Of a stretch of 64,000 nucleotides of DNA, positions 17,096-26,621 are shown in pieces. The number at the start of each line of letters is the position of its first letter. Position 1 is the stretch's first letter. The DNA is taken from the NCBI GenBank assembly GCA_934089275.1, contig CAKOJJ010000001.1, forward strand, positions 1 to 64,000. The letters run 5' to 3'. The notes under the pieces were generated by a model, which saw only the letters and a program-made list of their open reading frames with translations, was not told the DNA's origin and made no database searches. Position numbers and translations under genes: made by a program. This stretch comes from an uncultured Bacilli bacterium (lineage in GTDB: Bacteria; Bacillota_I; Bacilli_A; RF39; UBA660).

Positions 17096-18505
17096 ATGAA
17101 AAGAAGTCGAAAAAAATTTGTCATAAAATCTTTAATTGATAGCAATTATTTTTGGTTGATCACTATGTTTTTGATTAATTTCTTTATTATGATTGCATTG
17201 AATCCTAAAATTTTAACATCTTATTATTTGTTTGCAGAAGACGGGGAAGCATTTATTAATACTTTCCTAAACAAGGGAATTTCCTCCATATTTATTACAT
17301 ATGGAGGATACTTTAATATTTTATCAAGAATTTTTGCTGGAATAAGTGTGACTTTAGCAAAACTCTTTAATAGTGTTTTTGTTTTGACTATGTCTCAAAA
17401 ACTATTATCTATGGCATACAGCTCATTTGTTTGTGCTTATTTTGTTTCAGACTCGTTTGAAAATATAATTAAGTCAAGAACTAAAAGAATTGCAATATCG
17501 ATTGTTTCACTTATTCTTGTTTCTAATTTTGCTTGGCTATTCTATAATGGAGTATCAATCCATTGGTGGTGTGGAATTTTAATTTTCCTTGTTAGTTTAA
17601 ATATTTTTAATAATAAATTACCGTCTTACAAGCTTCTTCCAATTATTTTGGTATCAATTTTAAATAGTCCATCCGGATTAATAATTGCTTTTGCATTAGG
17701 ATATTACATTTTAAAGAAAATAGATTTTAAGAAATCTTTAAAAGAAAATTTCTTAAAGTATGATAAAGCAGAAATCGTTAAAATTTTATTACTTGTATTA
17801 GCTTTAGCAATTCAATCATATGCAATCTTGTTCTTAACTGATGTTGACACTATTGTAAGGCCTCAGTTAACAATGAAAAGAATAAAAGATTTATTATATT
17901 ACTCATATTTGTTATCAGTTTCTTCTGTTAATTTTGTTTTTGGTAGTTTAGGATATTTGAAGTTGGCTAATGCAGGACTAAGTACCATTTTTGGCGTAAT
18001 ATTATGGACTGGAATTTTATATTTTGCTGAACGTAATGGAAAAATAAAATATTTCTTTTTTGGTATTGGTTCAATATTTTTCTTGTATTTTATGATCAAC
18101 TTTAAAAACGATGATTTTGTTACATATTATCAAGAGATGATAAGCACTAGTTATCAAATATGGTATCATGCATTGCCAGCTATTATTGCTTTTTTCACTT
18201 TATGTATATGCGTTCTTTCCAATAGTGAAAGAAAAGTACCAATTGTACAATATTTCATTATTTTCTTGATATTGATTTCAACTATTACATGTATAAATCA
18301 TCCTGAATTAAATACAGCTAAGAAACTTGAAGAGGTAAGTAAATATGCAGATTATTCCAGCAAACAGTATGCATATGTTAATGTAAGCCCTGATTTTCTA
18401 GATTGGCATGTTTCAATTCCCGTAAAAAAGGAATATTGTGAGGTGAATGAATGTGGCACAAAAATACAAGAGTCAAGTAAGATTTCTAGTCGTAGGAGGA
18501 AGTAG
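17096..18505 (+). CDS. Polytopic membrane protein of the polysaccharide locus
   Basis: 469 residues with about ten to twelve hydrophobic segments. The start is ATG 17096, preceded by AGAGGTAAAG; the in-frame ATG at 17063 has no ribosome site. No conserved family motif is evident. It could be a glycosyltransferase of the GT-C type or a polymer-modifying membrane enzyme; the segment after the first membrane span (YYLFAEDGEAFINTFLNKG) has an acidic cluster, as GT-C enzymes often do in their first loop. The C-terminus lies outside the last span and overlaps the GtrA gene by about 50 bases. Confidence 0.65.
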   Translation: MKRSRKKFVIKSLIDSNYFWLITMFLINFFIMIALNPKILTSYYLFAEDGEAFINTFLNKGISSIFITYGGYFNILSRIFAGISVTLAKLFNSVFVLTMSQKLLSMAYSSFVCAYFVSDSFENIIKSRTKRIAISIVSLILVSNFAWLFYNGVSIHWWCGILIFLVSLNIFNNKLPSYKLLPIILVSILNSPSGLIIAFALGYYILKKIDFKKSLKENFLKYDKAEIVKILLLVLALAIQSYAILFLTDVDTIVRPQLTMKRIKDLLYYSYLLSVSSVNFVFGSLGYLKLANAGLSTIFGVILWTGILYFAERNGKIKYFFFGIGSIFFLYFMINFKNDDFVTYYQEMISTSYQIWYHALPAIIAFFTLCICVLSNSERKVPIVQYFIIFLILISTITCINHPELNTAKKLEEVSKYADYSSKQYAYVNVSPDFLDWHVSIPVKKEYCEVNECGTKIQESSKISSRRRK

Positions 18506-18836
18506 CACTTTATTAGATTTCATAATATATATGCTGCTATCATCTAAACTAAACATTACTATTTCTAAGCTTTTTTCTATGATGATTTCAAGCATATATG
18601 CTTTCCTAATTAACAAAAATTGGACGTTTAACAACAAAAATAAAACAACTTTTATATTAGCCTTTAAATATGTTTTATGTGTATGTATTAATATTTTCGT
18701 AAACACTACTTCTAATACTTTATTGTTTAATATAACGAGAAATAAGATTATTTCATTCGTTATTGCAACAAGTATAGCTATGGTTCTAAATTATACTATA
18801 CAAAAGAGAATAGTTTTTAGAGGAGGTAGAAAATGA
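18453..18836 (+). CDS. GtrA-family membrane protein
   Basis: About 127 residues with four membrane segments. RFLVVGGSSTLLDFIIYMLL and the NKNWTF motif define the GtrA family, which is thought to help flip polyprenyl-linked sugars. I prefer the GTG at 18453 because AGGTG (18441-18445) is seven bases upstream; the ATG at 18447 is only one base from it. The next gene is a dolichyl-phosphate-sugar-synthase-like GT2, the classical GtrA/GtrB pairing. Confidence 0.85.
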   Translation: MAQKYKSQVRFLVVGGSSTLLDFIIYMLLSSKLNITISKLFSMMISSIYAFLINKNWTFNNKNKTTFILAFKYVLCVCINIFVNTTSNTLLFNITRNKIISFVIATSIAMVLNYTIQKRIVFRGGRK

Positions 18837-19543
18837 AATATTCAATAATATTACCATGTTACAACGAAAGTGAATCATTAAATGATTTAGTTAAAATAAT
18901 TAAAAAATTTCCTAAAAAATATAAATGTGAATTTATCCTAGTAGAAAACGGATCAACTGATGATAGCAAAAAATTCTTTGATACATGTGAATCTTTTGAT
19001 GATAAATATATCAGAAAAGTTTATGTTAAAAAGAATCAAGGCTATGGATATGGAATCATACAAGGTCTTAAAGAAGCAAGGGGAGAGTATGTTGGATGGT
19101 TACATTCAGATTTGCAATATAATCCAATGGATTTAACATCATTCTTTGATTATATAGAAAATCATTCGGGAGAAAAACTTTTATTAAAAGGGAAACGAAA
19201 GAATCGCAAAATAGTAGAATATATATTCACTTTTGGAATGGGTGTTTATGACTCGCTTCTATTTAGACATAAAATGTCCAATGTTATGGCAATGCCAGTA
19301 ATATTTAATAAAGAACTTTTAGAATATATTGATAAGTTTCCATACGATTACACAATAGATATTTTTATATATGGACTTTCATTAGAAAAGAATTATAATG
19401 TAGTTCATTTACCAATATATTTGAAAAATAGAGAAAAAGGCGTTTCTTCTTGGAATACTGGATTTGTATCAAGAATTAAACAAAGCAAGAAAATGATTGA
19501 TGGTAGTCGATATGTAAAAAAAGAGTTGAAGGAGATAAAATAG
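18833..19543 (+). CDS. Polyprenyl-phosphate-sugar synthase-like glycosyltransferase (GT2)
   Basis: 236 residues. A DPM1/GtrB-like GT-A fold with IILPCYNESESL, LVENGSTDDSK and the metal site HSDLQYNPMD. No C-terminal membrane pair follows, unlike full GtrB proteins. It overlaps the GtrA gene by four bases (ATGA), so the two are probably made together: this enzyme would load a sugar on a lipid phosphate and the GtrA protein would help flip it. Confidence 0.85.
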   Translation: MKYSIILPCYNESESLNDLVKIIKKFPKKYKCEFILVENGSTDDSKKFFDTCESFDDKYIRKVYVKKNQGYGYGIIQGLKEARGEYVGWLHSDLQYNPMDLTSFFDYIENHSGEKLLLKGKRKNRKIVEYIFTFGMGVYDSLLFRHKMSNVMAMPVIFNKELLEYIDKFPYDYTIDIFIYGLSLEKNYNVVHLPIYLKNREKGVSSWNTGFVSRIKQSKKMIDGSRYVKKELKEIK

Positions 19544-19544
19544 T

Positions 19545-20297
19545 ATGGAAAAAAATAAAATACATTTAATTATGCCAATGGGTGGAGCAGGATCTAGATT
19601 TTTTAAAAATGGTTTTGTAATGCCAAAACCTTTAATTGAAATAAATGGTTATCCATTTCTTTATTGGGCAACTTTATCAATAAGCAAATTTGTTGATGTA
19701 AAAGACATTACTTTTGTTGTATTAAAACAACATATAGATGAATTTAAAATAGACGAAGTCATAAAAAGATATTTTCCAGAAGCTAAAATAGAAGTTATAC
19801 CAGAACTCTTAAATGGAGCTGTTTTAACTTGTATGCACGGAGTTCAAGAAATTGATGATGATTTACCAATTATTTTCAATGACTGTGATCATATGTTTAC
19901 TTGCAAAGATTTCTACTCATTTTGTGAAAAAGGAATTTTTGATATGCCAGATGGAGCTTTGTTAACCTTTGAATCAAGTGATCCAAAATATTCATTTCTC
20001 CAAATGGATGAAAAAGGAAATGTTATACATACCGTAGAAAAACAAGCAGTAAGCACTCATGCTATATGTGGAGCTTATTATTTTAAAAACAAAAAAACAT
20101 TCTTGGAGTGCGCTAATGAATATCTAGATAAATGCAACTATAGTGAATATTACGTAAGTGGAGTATATAATGTTATGGCTGAACATAATATGCGCATTGA
20201 CAATTTCACTTGTGACATGCATTTACCATTTGGAACCCCAGACGAATATTATGCAGCTGAGAAATCAGACGAATTTGAGAGGATGCTAAGAAAATGA
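19545..20297 (+). CDS. Sugar- or polyol-phosphate nucleotidyltransferase
   Basis: 250 residues. The nucleotide-binding signature MPMGGAGSRFFKNGFVMPKPLIEI at the N-terminus defines the NTP-transferase family (GalU/RfbA/HddC/LicC relatives). FNDCDHMF is the metal-binding aspartate region. It would join a nucleotide to a phosphorylated small molecule. The next two genes encode a kinase-containing fusion and a phosphatase, the enzyme types needed to make such a donor; the substrate cannot be read from the sequence. It overlaps the next gene by four bases. Confidence 0.82.
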   Translation: MEKNKIHLIMPMGGAGSRFFKNGFVMPKPLIEINGYPFLYWATLSISKFVDVKDITFVVLKQHIDEFKIDEVIKRYFPEAKIEVIPELLNGAVLTCMHGVQEIDDDLPIIFNDCDHMFTCKDFYSFCEKGIFDMPDGALLTFESSDPKYSFLQMDEKGNVIHTVEKQAVSTHAICGAYYFKNKKTFLECANEYLDKCNYSEYYVSGVYNVMAEHNMRIDNFTCDMHLPFGTPDEYYAAEKSDEFERMLRK

Positions 20298-22156
20298 TTT
20301 ATCTAATCATAGCTATATTTGCTATTTTTATTGCTAATATTTTAAAAGTACTTAGACAATCTTTATTTATTGATTTGTATGACGATTCTAATAAAAAAAA
20401 TTTGACTCAAGCACTTTCTATTAGTAATTTAATAAATTATATAATTCCATTTAAACTTGGATATATTTATAGAGTATGTTCTACAGGAAAAAAGATGAAA
20501 TATGGAATATCGTATTCTATAGCAACCATTATTGTAGAGATTATTCTTGATTTTATCTGCGTTTCAATTATATATTTGATTTTCTTACTATGTGGAATTG
20601 ATTCATTTAAAAATATTTTATTCTACGTTATATCATTAGGTATGCTTTTAATTGTTGGAATAGCCTTAAAAGTATTCAAAAAACAAGTAAAAAAAGCAAT
20701 ATATAATATTGCTCATCTATTTAATAAAAGTGTGGAATTAAAATTATTAAAATCATCATGGTTTACAATTATTTCATTTGAAAATATTGTAACAAAGGTA
20801 AATAAGTTAAAACTAAGTATATACTCAATTTGTATGTGGTCTTTAAATATATTATCTTGTTATTATTTAGGTAAATCACTTTTAAAAGAAACAAGTTTAA
20901 TTGATATGTTTAATTTGTACTTTTCTTATGGTGGAATGCGCACAAGCCTAATAAAAAGCTTAAATATGCTAGGAATAAATATGATAATTTATATAGTATT
21001 AAGCAACATTTTGTTGTTTGCAGCATCATATTTATTCACTAAAACAAAAACCAAAAAGCATGAAGAACTGTTACCACATGCTAATTTGAATGATAGATTA
21101 AACTTCCTTGAGCTATATTTTAACAATAATGACAATTCAGAGTATTTTAAAAAATATTTAGAAATTAATAATGATGTTGCAATAATTGAAGATTATTCTG
21201 CTGGTTCAAATGCTACAACAATGTTATGTAGTAAAGACGGAAAGTTATTCTACCGAAAATATTCTTTTGGGAAAGATGCTGATAAATTAAAAGATCAAAT
21301 TGATTGGATCCATGCTCACGAAAAGAAACTAACTCTAACAAAAATCTCCAATGAATATTATAAAAAAGGCGTTTGTTTTTACGATATGCCATATGTAGCA
21401 GATGCAGTGACATGCTTTAATTATGTCCATACAACTCCATTTAAAGAAGCTTGGAAGACAATAAAACAAGCATTAGATGATATTGACAAGAATCTACATA
21501 CAGTAAACAAAAGAAAAGCTGATAAAGAAACCATTGAAAAGTATTGTGATACAAAAGTATTAAAAAATATTGAAAAAATTGAAAATGGAGAATACATCAA
21601 ACCACTTATGAAGTATGACAATATCTACATAAATGGTAAAAAATATCCAAATTTAAGTCATTTCAAAAAATATTTAAATAAAGAATATCTATCAAAAGTA
21701 TTTGAAAACGATTATTATTCAGATATTCATGGAGATTTTACAATCGAAAATATTATTTGTATCAAGAATGGTAAATCTAAAAAGAACTTTTATATAATTG
21801 ACCCTAATACTGGAAACTTACATGATTCACCATATTTGGACTACGGTAAATTATTACAATCAATTCATGGTGGATATGAGTTCTTAATGAATACTAAAAA
21901 AGTATCTTATCATGATGATAAAATAGAGTTTTTATTTACTAAATCATCTACTTACTATAAATTATTTGATGAAGTAGTTAAATACTTAGAAAAAAGATTT
22001 GGTGAAGAAGGTTTAAAAAGTATTTTTTATCATGAAATTATTCATTGGTTAAGATTAATGCCATATAAAATCGAAAAGAATGGTGAAAGATCATTGTTAT
22101 TCTATGCGGGATTAATAATGGTTGCATCTGATGTAGAAGAAAGGTTTGAAAAATAA
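20294..22156 (+). CDS. Fusion of a flippase-like membrane domain and an aminoglycoside-phosphotransferase-like kinase domain
   Basis: 620 residues. Residues 1-250 hold about seven membrane segments and resemble the lysylphosphatidylglycerol-synthase TM/AglD-like flippase domain. Residues 280-620 look like a protein-kinase-fold small-molecule kinase: the catalytic loop HGDFTIENI (about 478-486) and IDPNTG (about 505), the counterpart of the metal-binding Asp, are both clear. An upstream Lys (FYRKYSFG) could be the ATP-binding residue. I do not know an established family with this exact architecture. It sits between a nucleotidyltransferase and a HAD phosphatase. Confidence 0.75.
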   Translation: MIYLIIAIFAIFIANILKVLRQSLFIDLYDDSNKKNLTQALSISNLINYIIPFKLGYIYRVCSTGKKMKYGISYSIATIIVEIILDFICVSIIYLIFLLCGIDSFKNILFYVISLGMLLIVGIALKVFKKQVKKAIYNIAHLFNKSVELKLLKSSWFTIISFENIVTKVNKLKLSIYSICMWSLNILSCYYLGKSLLKETSLIDMFNLYFSYGGMRTSLIKSLNMLGINMIIYIVLSNILLFAASYLFTKTKTKKHEELLPHANLNDRLNFLELYFNNNDNSEYFKKYLEINNDVAIIEDYSAGSNATTMLCSKDGKLFYRKYSFGKDADKLKDQIDWIHAHEKKLTLTKISNEYYKKGVCFYDMPYVADAVTCFNYVHTTPFKEAWKTIKQALDDIDKNLHTVNKRKADKETIEKYCDTKVLKNIEKIENGEYIKPLMKYDNIYINGKKYPNLSHFKKYLNKEYLSKVFENDYYSDIHGDFTIENIICIKNGKSKKNFYIIDPNTGNLHDSPYLDYGKLLQSIHGGYEFLMNTKKVSYHDDKIEFLFTKSSTYYKLFDEVVKYLEKRFGEEGLKSIFYHEIIHWLRLMPYKIEKNGERSLLFYAGLIMVASDVEERFEK

Positions 22157-22707
22157 TGAAACTAGCAATATTTGACATGGACGGAACTTTATATAACACA
22201 AATGATGTTAATTATTTTGCTTATAAAGAAGCATTAAATACTTTTGATGTTGATCTTGATTACGATTACTATTGTAATTATTGTAACGGAAGACATTATA
22301 AAGTTTTTATTCCGCCACTTGTTAATAATGACGAAGAGAAAATAGAAGAAGTTCATAAAATAAAAAAGAATGCTTATTCTAAATATTTAGATAAAGTAAA
22401 AGTGAATGAAAGACTTTTTGATATTATAAGACTAATAAAAGATGAGTACAAAATAGTCTTAGTAACAACTGCTTCTAAGAAAAATACTGAAGAAATATTA
22501 AACTATACACAAAAAACTGATTTATTTGATGATATTATAACTGCTGATGATATTTCTAAACCTAAACCAGATCCTGAAGGATTTAATTTAGCTATTCAAA
22601 GGTTCAATGTTGATCCTAAAAATGCAATCATATTTGAGGATGCAGAAGTAGGAATTGAAGCAGCAATGAAAACAGGTGCTACAATATTTAAAGTTGAAAA
22701 ATTCTAA
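22156..22707 (+). CDS. HAD-family phosphatase
   Basis: 183 residues. Motif I FDMDGTLYNT (residues 5-14), motif II LVTTASKKN, and motif IV IIFEDAEVGIEAA all present, with a small cap domain as in beta-phosphoglucomutase or phosphoglycolate phosphatase relatives. Likely dephosphorylates or isomerises a sugar phosphate for the locus. It overlaps the upstream fusion gene by one base. Confidence 0.82.
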   Translation: MKLAIFDMDGTLYNTNDVNYFAYKEALNTFDVDLDYDYYCNYCNGRHYKVFIPPLVNNDEEKIEEVHKIKKNAYSKYLDKVKVNERLFDIIRLIKDEYKIVLVTTASKKNTEEILNYTQKTDLFDDIITADDISKPKPDPEGFNLAIQRFNVDPKNAIIFEDAEVGIEAAMKTGATIFKVEKF

Positions 22708-22767
22708 AAAAAATTATAATATATTGATGATATATTATATTTTTTTTACTTAATTGGAGGAAGTATT

Positions 22768-24315
22768 ATGGAGTGTATTAACAAATTGTATAATAAGTTT
22801 AAAGATATCGTTGTTAAAGTCTTTACATCTAAATTTTTATATCTTGCTATTTGTATGATAGGTATTGTAGTTTATTACTATAATTTACTTGTAAATAATA
22901 TGAAAAGATTAAAAATTAAGAATTATGATTATTATGTCTGGTTTATTATTATTTTAGCATTATTGGTTATTGCATCCATAATAATATATTATATTTTCAA
23001 ACATACTAACTTAAAATTGCATAAAAAATATTTTTTAGTTGCTATAATTTTATCAAGTTTTTACATTTTTACACCTCCAATGTTTACTCAAAGTGACGAA
23101 ACTTTCCATTATATAAGAGCTTATCAAATCGCTGATGGACATCTAATATCTAAATATAATTCTAAGGGTAAAGGAACTGATAAACTCCCCAAAAGTATAA
23201 AACTAACTATTTTTGATGATAAAGATAAATATCCTGAATATCGTACTTATGCTGATACAGAGAAGGCTTTAAATATAAAATTGGATAAAAATGATAAAAC
23301 AAGAACTTATATTCATTGTGCAAGTTATGTATTTTTAGATTATATTCCAGCTGCTATCGGAATGAAAGTAGGAATACTTTTAAATTTAAGTCCATATGTT
23401 ATTGGAGTTCTTGGAAGACTTACTAACATGCTTATTTGTACACTTATTTTTGCTTTAGGCTTAAAAAGACTTCCATATGCTAAAAAAACAATGATGCTTT
23501 TGCTTTTATGCCCAGTAGTTTTAGCATACACTTCATCAATAAGTGCTGATACTGTTATAAATTCGGTTTCATTCTTATTTGTGGCAACTATTTTAATGCA
23601 TATAAAAACAAAAAAACAATTAAGTATTAAGGATTATATTGAATTAATTTTGATGATTATTATTATATCCGTTTGTAAAACAACGTATTTACCTTTAATT
23701 GGTTTAATAATATTACTACCAAAAGAAAGCTTTGGAGCTACAAAGAAAAGAATCGCATCAATTATATTATTTATTATTCTTGGACTTGTATCAAGCATCA
23801 CATGGATGAAAATTGGTGGAATAAGTATTGCATCTGAAGTAGGAAATCATAACTTTATTGAAACTATAATTATTTATTTTAATAAACTTATAAACACGAT
23901 ATTTAATGAAGGTTTATCATACATTCAAAATATATTTGCAGGTGACTATTTTTACCAAAGACAAGTTACTCCAGCTGGAATATTGCCAATCATATATTTA
24001 TTCATTTTTGTCGGTTCATACCTAACTGAAGAAACAAATGTAAAAATTGAAAAATTCTATAAAGTTGCTGCTGGATTAATTTGTGTTATAATATTTTTAC
24101 TTATTATGTATGCTTTATATGCTGCAGCTCAAAAGAATAAAACAATGTTTATTTATGGTGTTCAAGGAAGATATTTTATTCCAATCATGTGGCTTGCGCC
24201 AATATTTATAAATAAACAAGTACTAAAATTAAAAAACACTAATGCTTTCTATGTTGCTAGTATTTTGATAAACATTTCGATAATTCTTACTATATATGTT
24301 TCTTTTATAGGATAA
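22768..24315 (+). CDS. DUF2142 family membrane protein
   Basis: 515 residues with about eleven membrane segments. TPPMFTQSDETFHYIRAYQIA (about residues 104-124) is the DUF2142 hallmark: an acidic residue and His in the first external loop, as in GT-C glycosyltransferases. Likely a polyprenyl-phosphate-dependent transferase acting outside the membrane. The ribosome site GGAGGAAG lies before the ATG. The next genes encode a DPM-like synthase and a DUF2304 protein, its usual companions. Confidence 0.82.
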   Translation: MECINKLYNKFKDIVVKVFTSKFLYLAICMIGIVVYYYNLLVNNMKRLKIKNYDYYVWFIIILALLVIASIIIYYIFKHTNLKLHKKYFLVAIILSSFYIFTPPMFTQSDETFHYIRAYQIADGHLISKYNSKGKGTDKLPKSIKLTIFDDKDKYPEYRTYADTEKALNIKLDKNDKTRTYIHCASYVFLDYIPAAIGMKVGILLNLSPYVIGVLGRLTNMLICTLIFALGLKRLPYAKKTMMLLLLCPVVLAYTSSISADTVINSVSFLFVATILMHIKTKKQLSIKDYIELILMIIIISVCKTTYLPLIGLIILLPKESFGATKKRIASIILFIILGLVSSITWMKIGGISIASEVGNHNFIETIIIYFNKLINTIFNEGLSYIQNIFAGDYFYQRQVTPAGILPIIYLFIFVGSYLTEETNVKIEKFYKVAAGLICVIIFLLIMYALYAAAQKNKTMFIYGVQGRYFIPIMWLAPIFINKQVLKLKNTNAFYVASILINISIILTIYVSFIG

Positions 24316-24317
24316 TT

Positions 24318-24326
24318 TGGTATAAT
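24318..24326 (+). promoter_or_regulatory. Extended -10 promoter inside the polysaccharide locus
   Basis: TGGTATAAT just after the DUF2142 gene; it would let the downstream genes (24353 onward) be transcribed separately. Confidence 0.4.
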
Positions 24327-24352
24327 AAAAATAGATTGAGAGGATTAGTTGT

Positions 24353-25072
24353 ATGAAAAAGACTCCAAAAGTGTTATTAATTATACCAGCATACAATGAA
24401 GAACAAAACATTCTTACAGTTTATAAAAATATATGTGACTATAATAAAAAAGCTAAAACGAAGTTAGATGTTATATTTATAAATGATGGAAGTATTGATA
24501 ATACAGAAAAAATATTATGTGAAAATAAAATTAATCATATCAAATTGATACAAAACTTAGGAATAGGTGGAGCAGTTCAAACAGGATATAAATATGCTTT
24601 ATATAATGATTACGATATTGCTATTCAATTTGATGGTGATGGACAACACAATGTTAATTATGTAGAAGATTTAATTAAACCAATATTAGAAGAAAACATT
24701 GATATGACAATTGGATCAAGGTTTATTGATTCTTCATCAAGTGAATTCAAATCATCTTTCCTAAGAAGAGTAGGTATAAAGATTATTTCATCATGTATTC
24801 ATCTAAAAACCAAAGTTCGTATATATGATACAACAAGTGGGTTTAGGGCTTCTAATAAATCAGCAATCGCGATGTTTGCAATTCATTATCCACTGGAGTA
24901 TCCAGAACCAATTTCTTCTGTTGATGTTATTTTAAGTGGAATGAAAATAAAAGAAGTTCCAGTAAGCATGAATGAAAGAATAGCAGGTAAATCATCGATA
25001 AATTCGTGGAAAAATGTGTATTATATGGTAAACGTTGTTTTATCAATTCTTTTAAGAAAGAAGGGTAAATAA
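24353..25072 (+). CDS. Polyprenyl-phosphate-sugar synthase-like glycosyltransferase (GT2)
   Basis: 239 residues. A DPM1-type GT-A domain: VLLIIPAYNEEQNILTVY, FINDGSIDNTEK, QFDGDGQHNVNYVEDL (DxD) and MTIGSRFI. Probably makes a lipid-linked monosaccharide for a GT-C enzyme such as the DUF2142 protein before it. It overlaps the next gene by one base (TAATG). Confidence 0.88.
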   Translation: MKKTPKVLLIIPAYNEEQNILTVYKNICDYNKKAKTKLDVIFINDGSIDNTEKILCENKINHIKLIQNLGIGGAVQTGYKYALYNDYDIAIQFDGDGQHNVNYVEDLIKPILEENIDMTIGSRFIDSSSSEFKSSFLRRVGIKIISSCIHLKTKVRIYDTTSGFRASNKSAIAMFAIHYPLEYPEPISSVDVILSGMKIKEVPVSMNERIAGKSSINSWKNVYYMVNVVLSILLRKKGK

Positions 25073-25413
25073 TGAGTGTTAAGTTAAGAATTGCTTTATT
25101 CATATTTTCAATTATATGGTTAGTTATAATCTTAAATCTTTTAAAAAGAAATAAATTACCAATAAAATATTCATTAGTTTGGATTATTGCAATATGTGTA
25201 CTTCTTATAATTTCTTTAGTTCCATCTATTCTTGAATTCTTTGCCGAATCATTTGGATTCTTAACGATGGCTAATTTAGTTATAGGAATTATGATAACGC
25301 TTCTTTTAGGTATAACATTAATTCTTACTGTTATCATATCTCAACAAAAAAAACAAATAACAATGCTTATTCAAGAAGTTTCAATTATTAAAGGTACTAA
25401 AGATGGAAAATAG
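25072..25413 (+). CDS. DUF2304 small membrane protein
   Basis: 113 residues with three membrane segments and a short charged C-terminus. Length, topology and position directly after a DPM-like GT2 are the DUF2304 signature; such proteins are thought to anchor or assist the synthase. Overlaps the flippase gene by 11 bases. Confidence 0.8.
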   Translation: MSVKLRIALFIFSIIWLVIILNLLKRNKLPIKYSLVWIIAICVLLIISLVPSILEFFAESFGFLTMANLVIGIMITLLLGITLILTVIISQQKKQITMLIQEVSIIKGTKDGK

Positions 25414-26617
25414 AAAAAAAGATTTTATTTGGAATTTTATTGGTTCATCAATTAACTCTTTTAATTCCCTTTTTTTTATGATTGCAATTAATCACATAAA
25501 TTTGAAAAGTGAAGCAGGAGTTTTTACATTTGCCTATTCATTAATATGTTTATTTTTTATTCTTTCAACGTTTTATAATCGTGTGTACCAAATAAGTAAT
25601 TATGAGAAATACACACCTAAGGATTTTATTGATTTTCGTATACTTACAAGTGTTTTAACAATTACAGTAGTAACTATTTTTTCATTTATAAATAACTATA
25701 ATTTCTTTAAAACTGGTGTAATTTTACTGATATGTTTATTTAGAATAATTGAATCGATAAGTGATGCTGTTTATGGAATATTACAAAAAAACAATCAATT
25801 ATATAAATCAGGGATATCACTTACTATTAAAGGAGTAGGTGGAATAATCGCTTTTGTGATTACCGATTTGCTAACAAAAAACATTTTGGCATCATTAATA
25901 AGTTTAATAATTGTAAATGTTTTGCTTTTCTTTATTTATGATATAAAAAATGCTAAAGAGTATATTTATGGAATATTTAACTTTGATAATTTAAAAAAAA
26001 TATTAAAAGATACTTTACCAATATTTATCTATTCTTTTCTAGCGATGTATGTTGCTAATTCAAGCAAGTATATACTTGATTATTTTGATACGGCCGAAGC
26101 TCAAAATATCTTTGGAATAATCTTTATGCCATCAACAATAATTGGTTTATGTTCAAGTTATATCGTAGTACCAATAATAACAAATTTAAATAATTTATTT
26201 AAAAATAAAGATATTGATAAATTTAATAAAATGGTAAGAAATATGATGCTTTCTTTAATATTTATTGGGGTTTTTGCTTGTCTTTGTGGATTTACAATTG
26301 GAATTCCAGTATTAAATATCATGTACGGAATAAATTTAGATGCTTATCGAATTCATTTAGTAATTGTTCTTATTGGAGCAACATTTTATACACTTGCCAA
26401 TGTTTATTCTCAAGTATTAGTTTTACTAAATGTTTATAAAGAACAAACTCTTATATATTTAATTATGACAGTTGTATCGACTATTATTTGTTATGTTTTG
26501 ATAAGCGCTTTTAAACTCACTGGTGCAATTTATGCATATCTCATATTTATGGCAATTTTATTGATAATGTATTTATTCTTGTATTATAAAACTTTAAAAA
26601 AATATAAAAGGAATTGA
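25403..26617 (+). CDS. Oligosaccharide flippase, Wzx-like (MOP superfamily)
   Basis: 404 residues with about twelve membrane segments across the whole length and no catalytic motif. KKDFIWNFIGSSINSFNSLFFMIAI at the N-terminus is typical of polysaccharide translocases. It would flip an undecaprenyl-linked repeat unit. Its presence beside a Wzm/Wzt exporter indicates two export routes in this one locus. No clear Wzy polymerase accompanies it. Confidence 0.85.
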   Translation: MENRKKDFIWNFIGSSINSFNSLFFMIAINHINLKSEAGVFTFAYSLICLFFILSTFYNRVYQISNYEKYTPKDFIDFRILTSVLTITVVTIFSFINNYNFFKTGVILLICLFRIIESISDAVYGILQKNNQLYKSGISLTIKGVGGIIAFVITDLLTKNILASLISLIIVNVLLFFIYDIKNAKEYIYGIFNFDNLKKILKDTLPIFIYSFLAMYVANSSKYILDYFDTAEAQNIFGIIFMPSTIIGLCSSYIVVPIITNLNNLFKNKDIDKFNKMVRNMMLSLIFIGVFACLCGFTIGIPVLNIMYGINLDAYRIHLVIVLIGATFYTLANVYSQVLVLLNVYKEQTLIYLIMTVVSTIICYVLISAFKLTGAIYAYLIFMAILLIMYLFLYYKTLKKYKRN

Positions 26618-26621
26618 TTTT

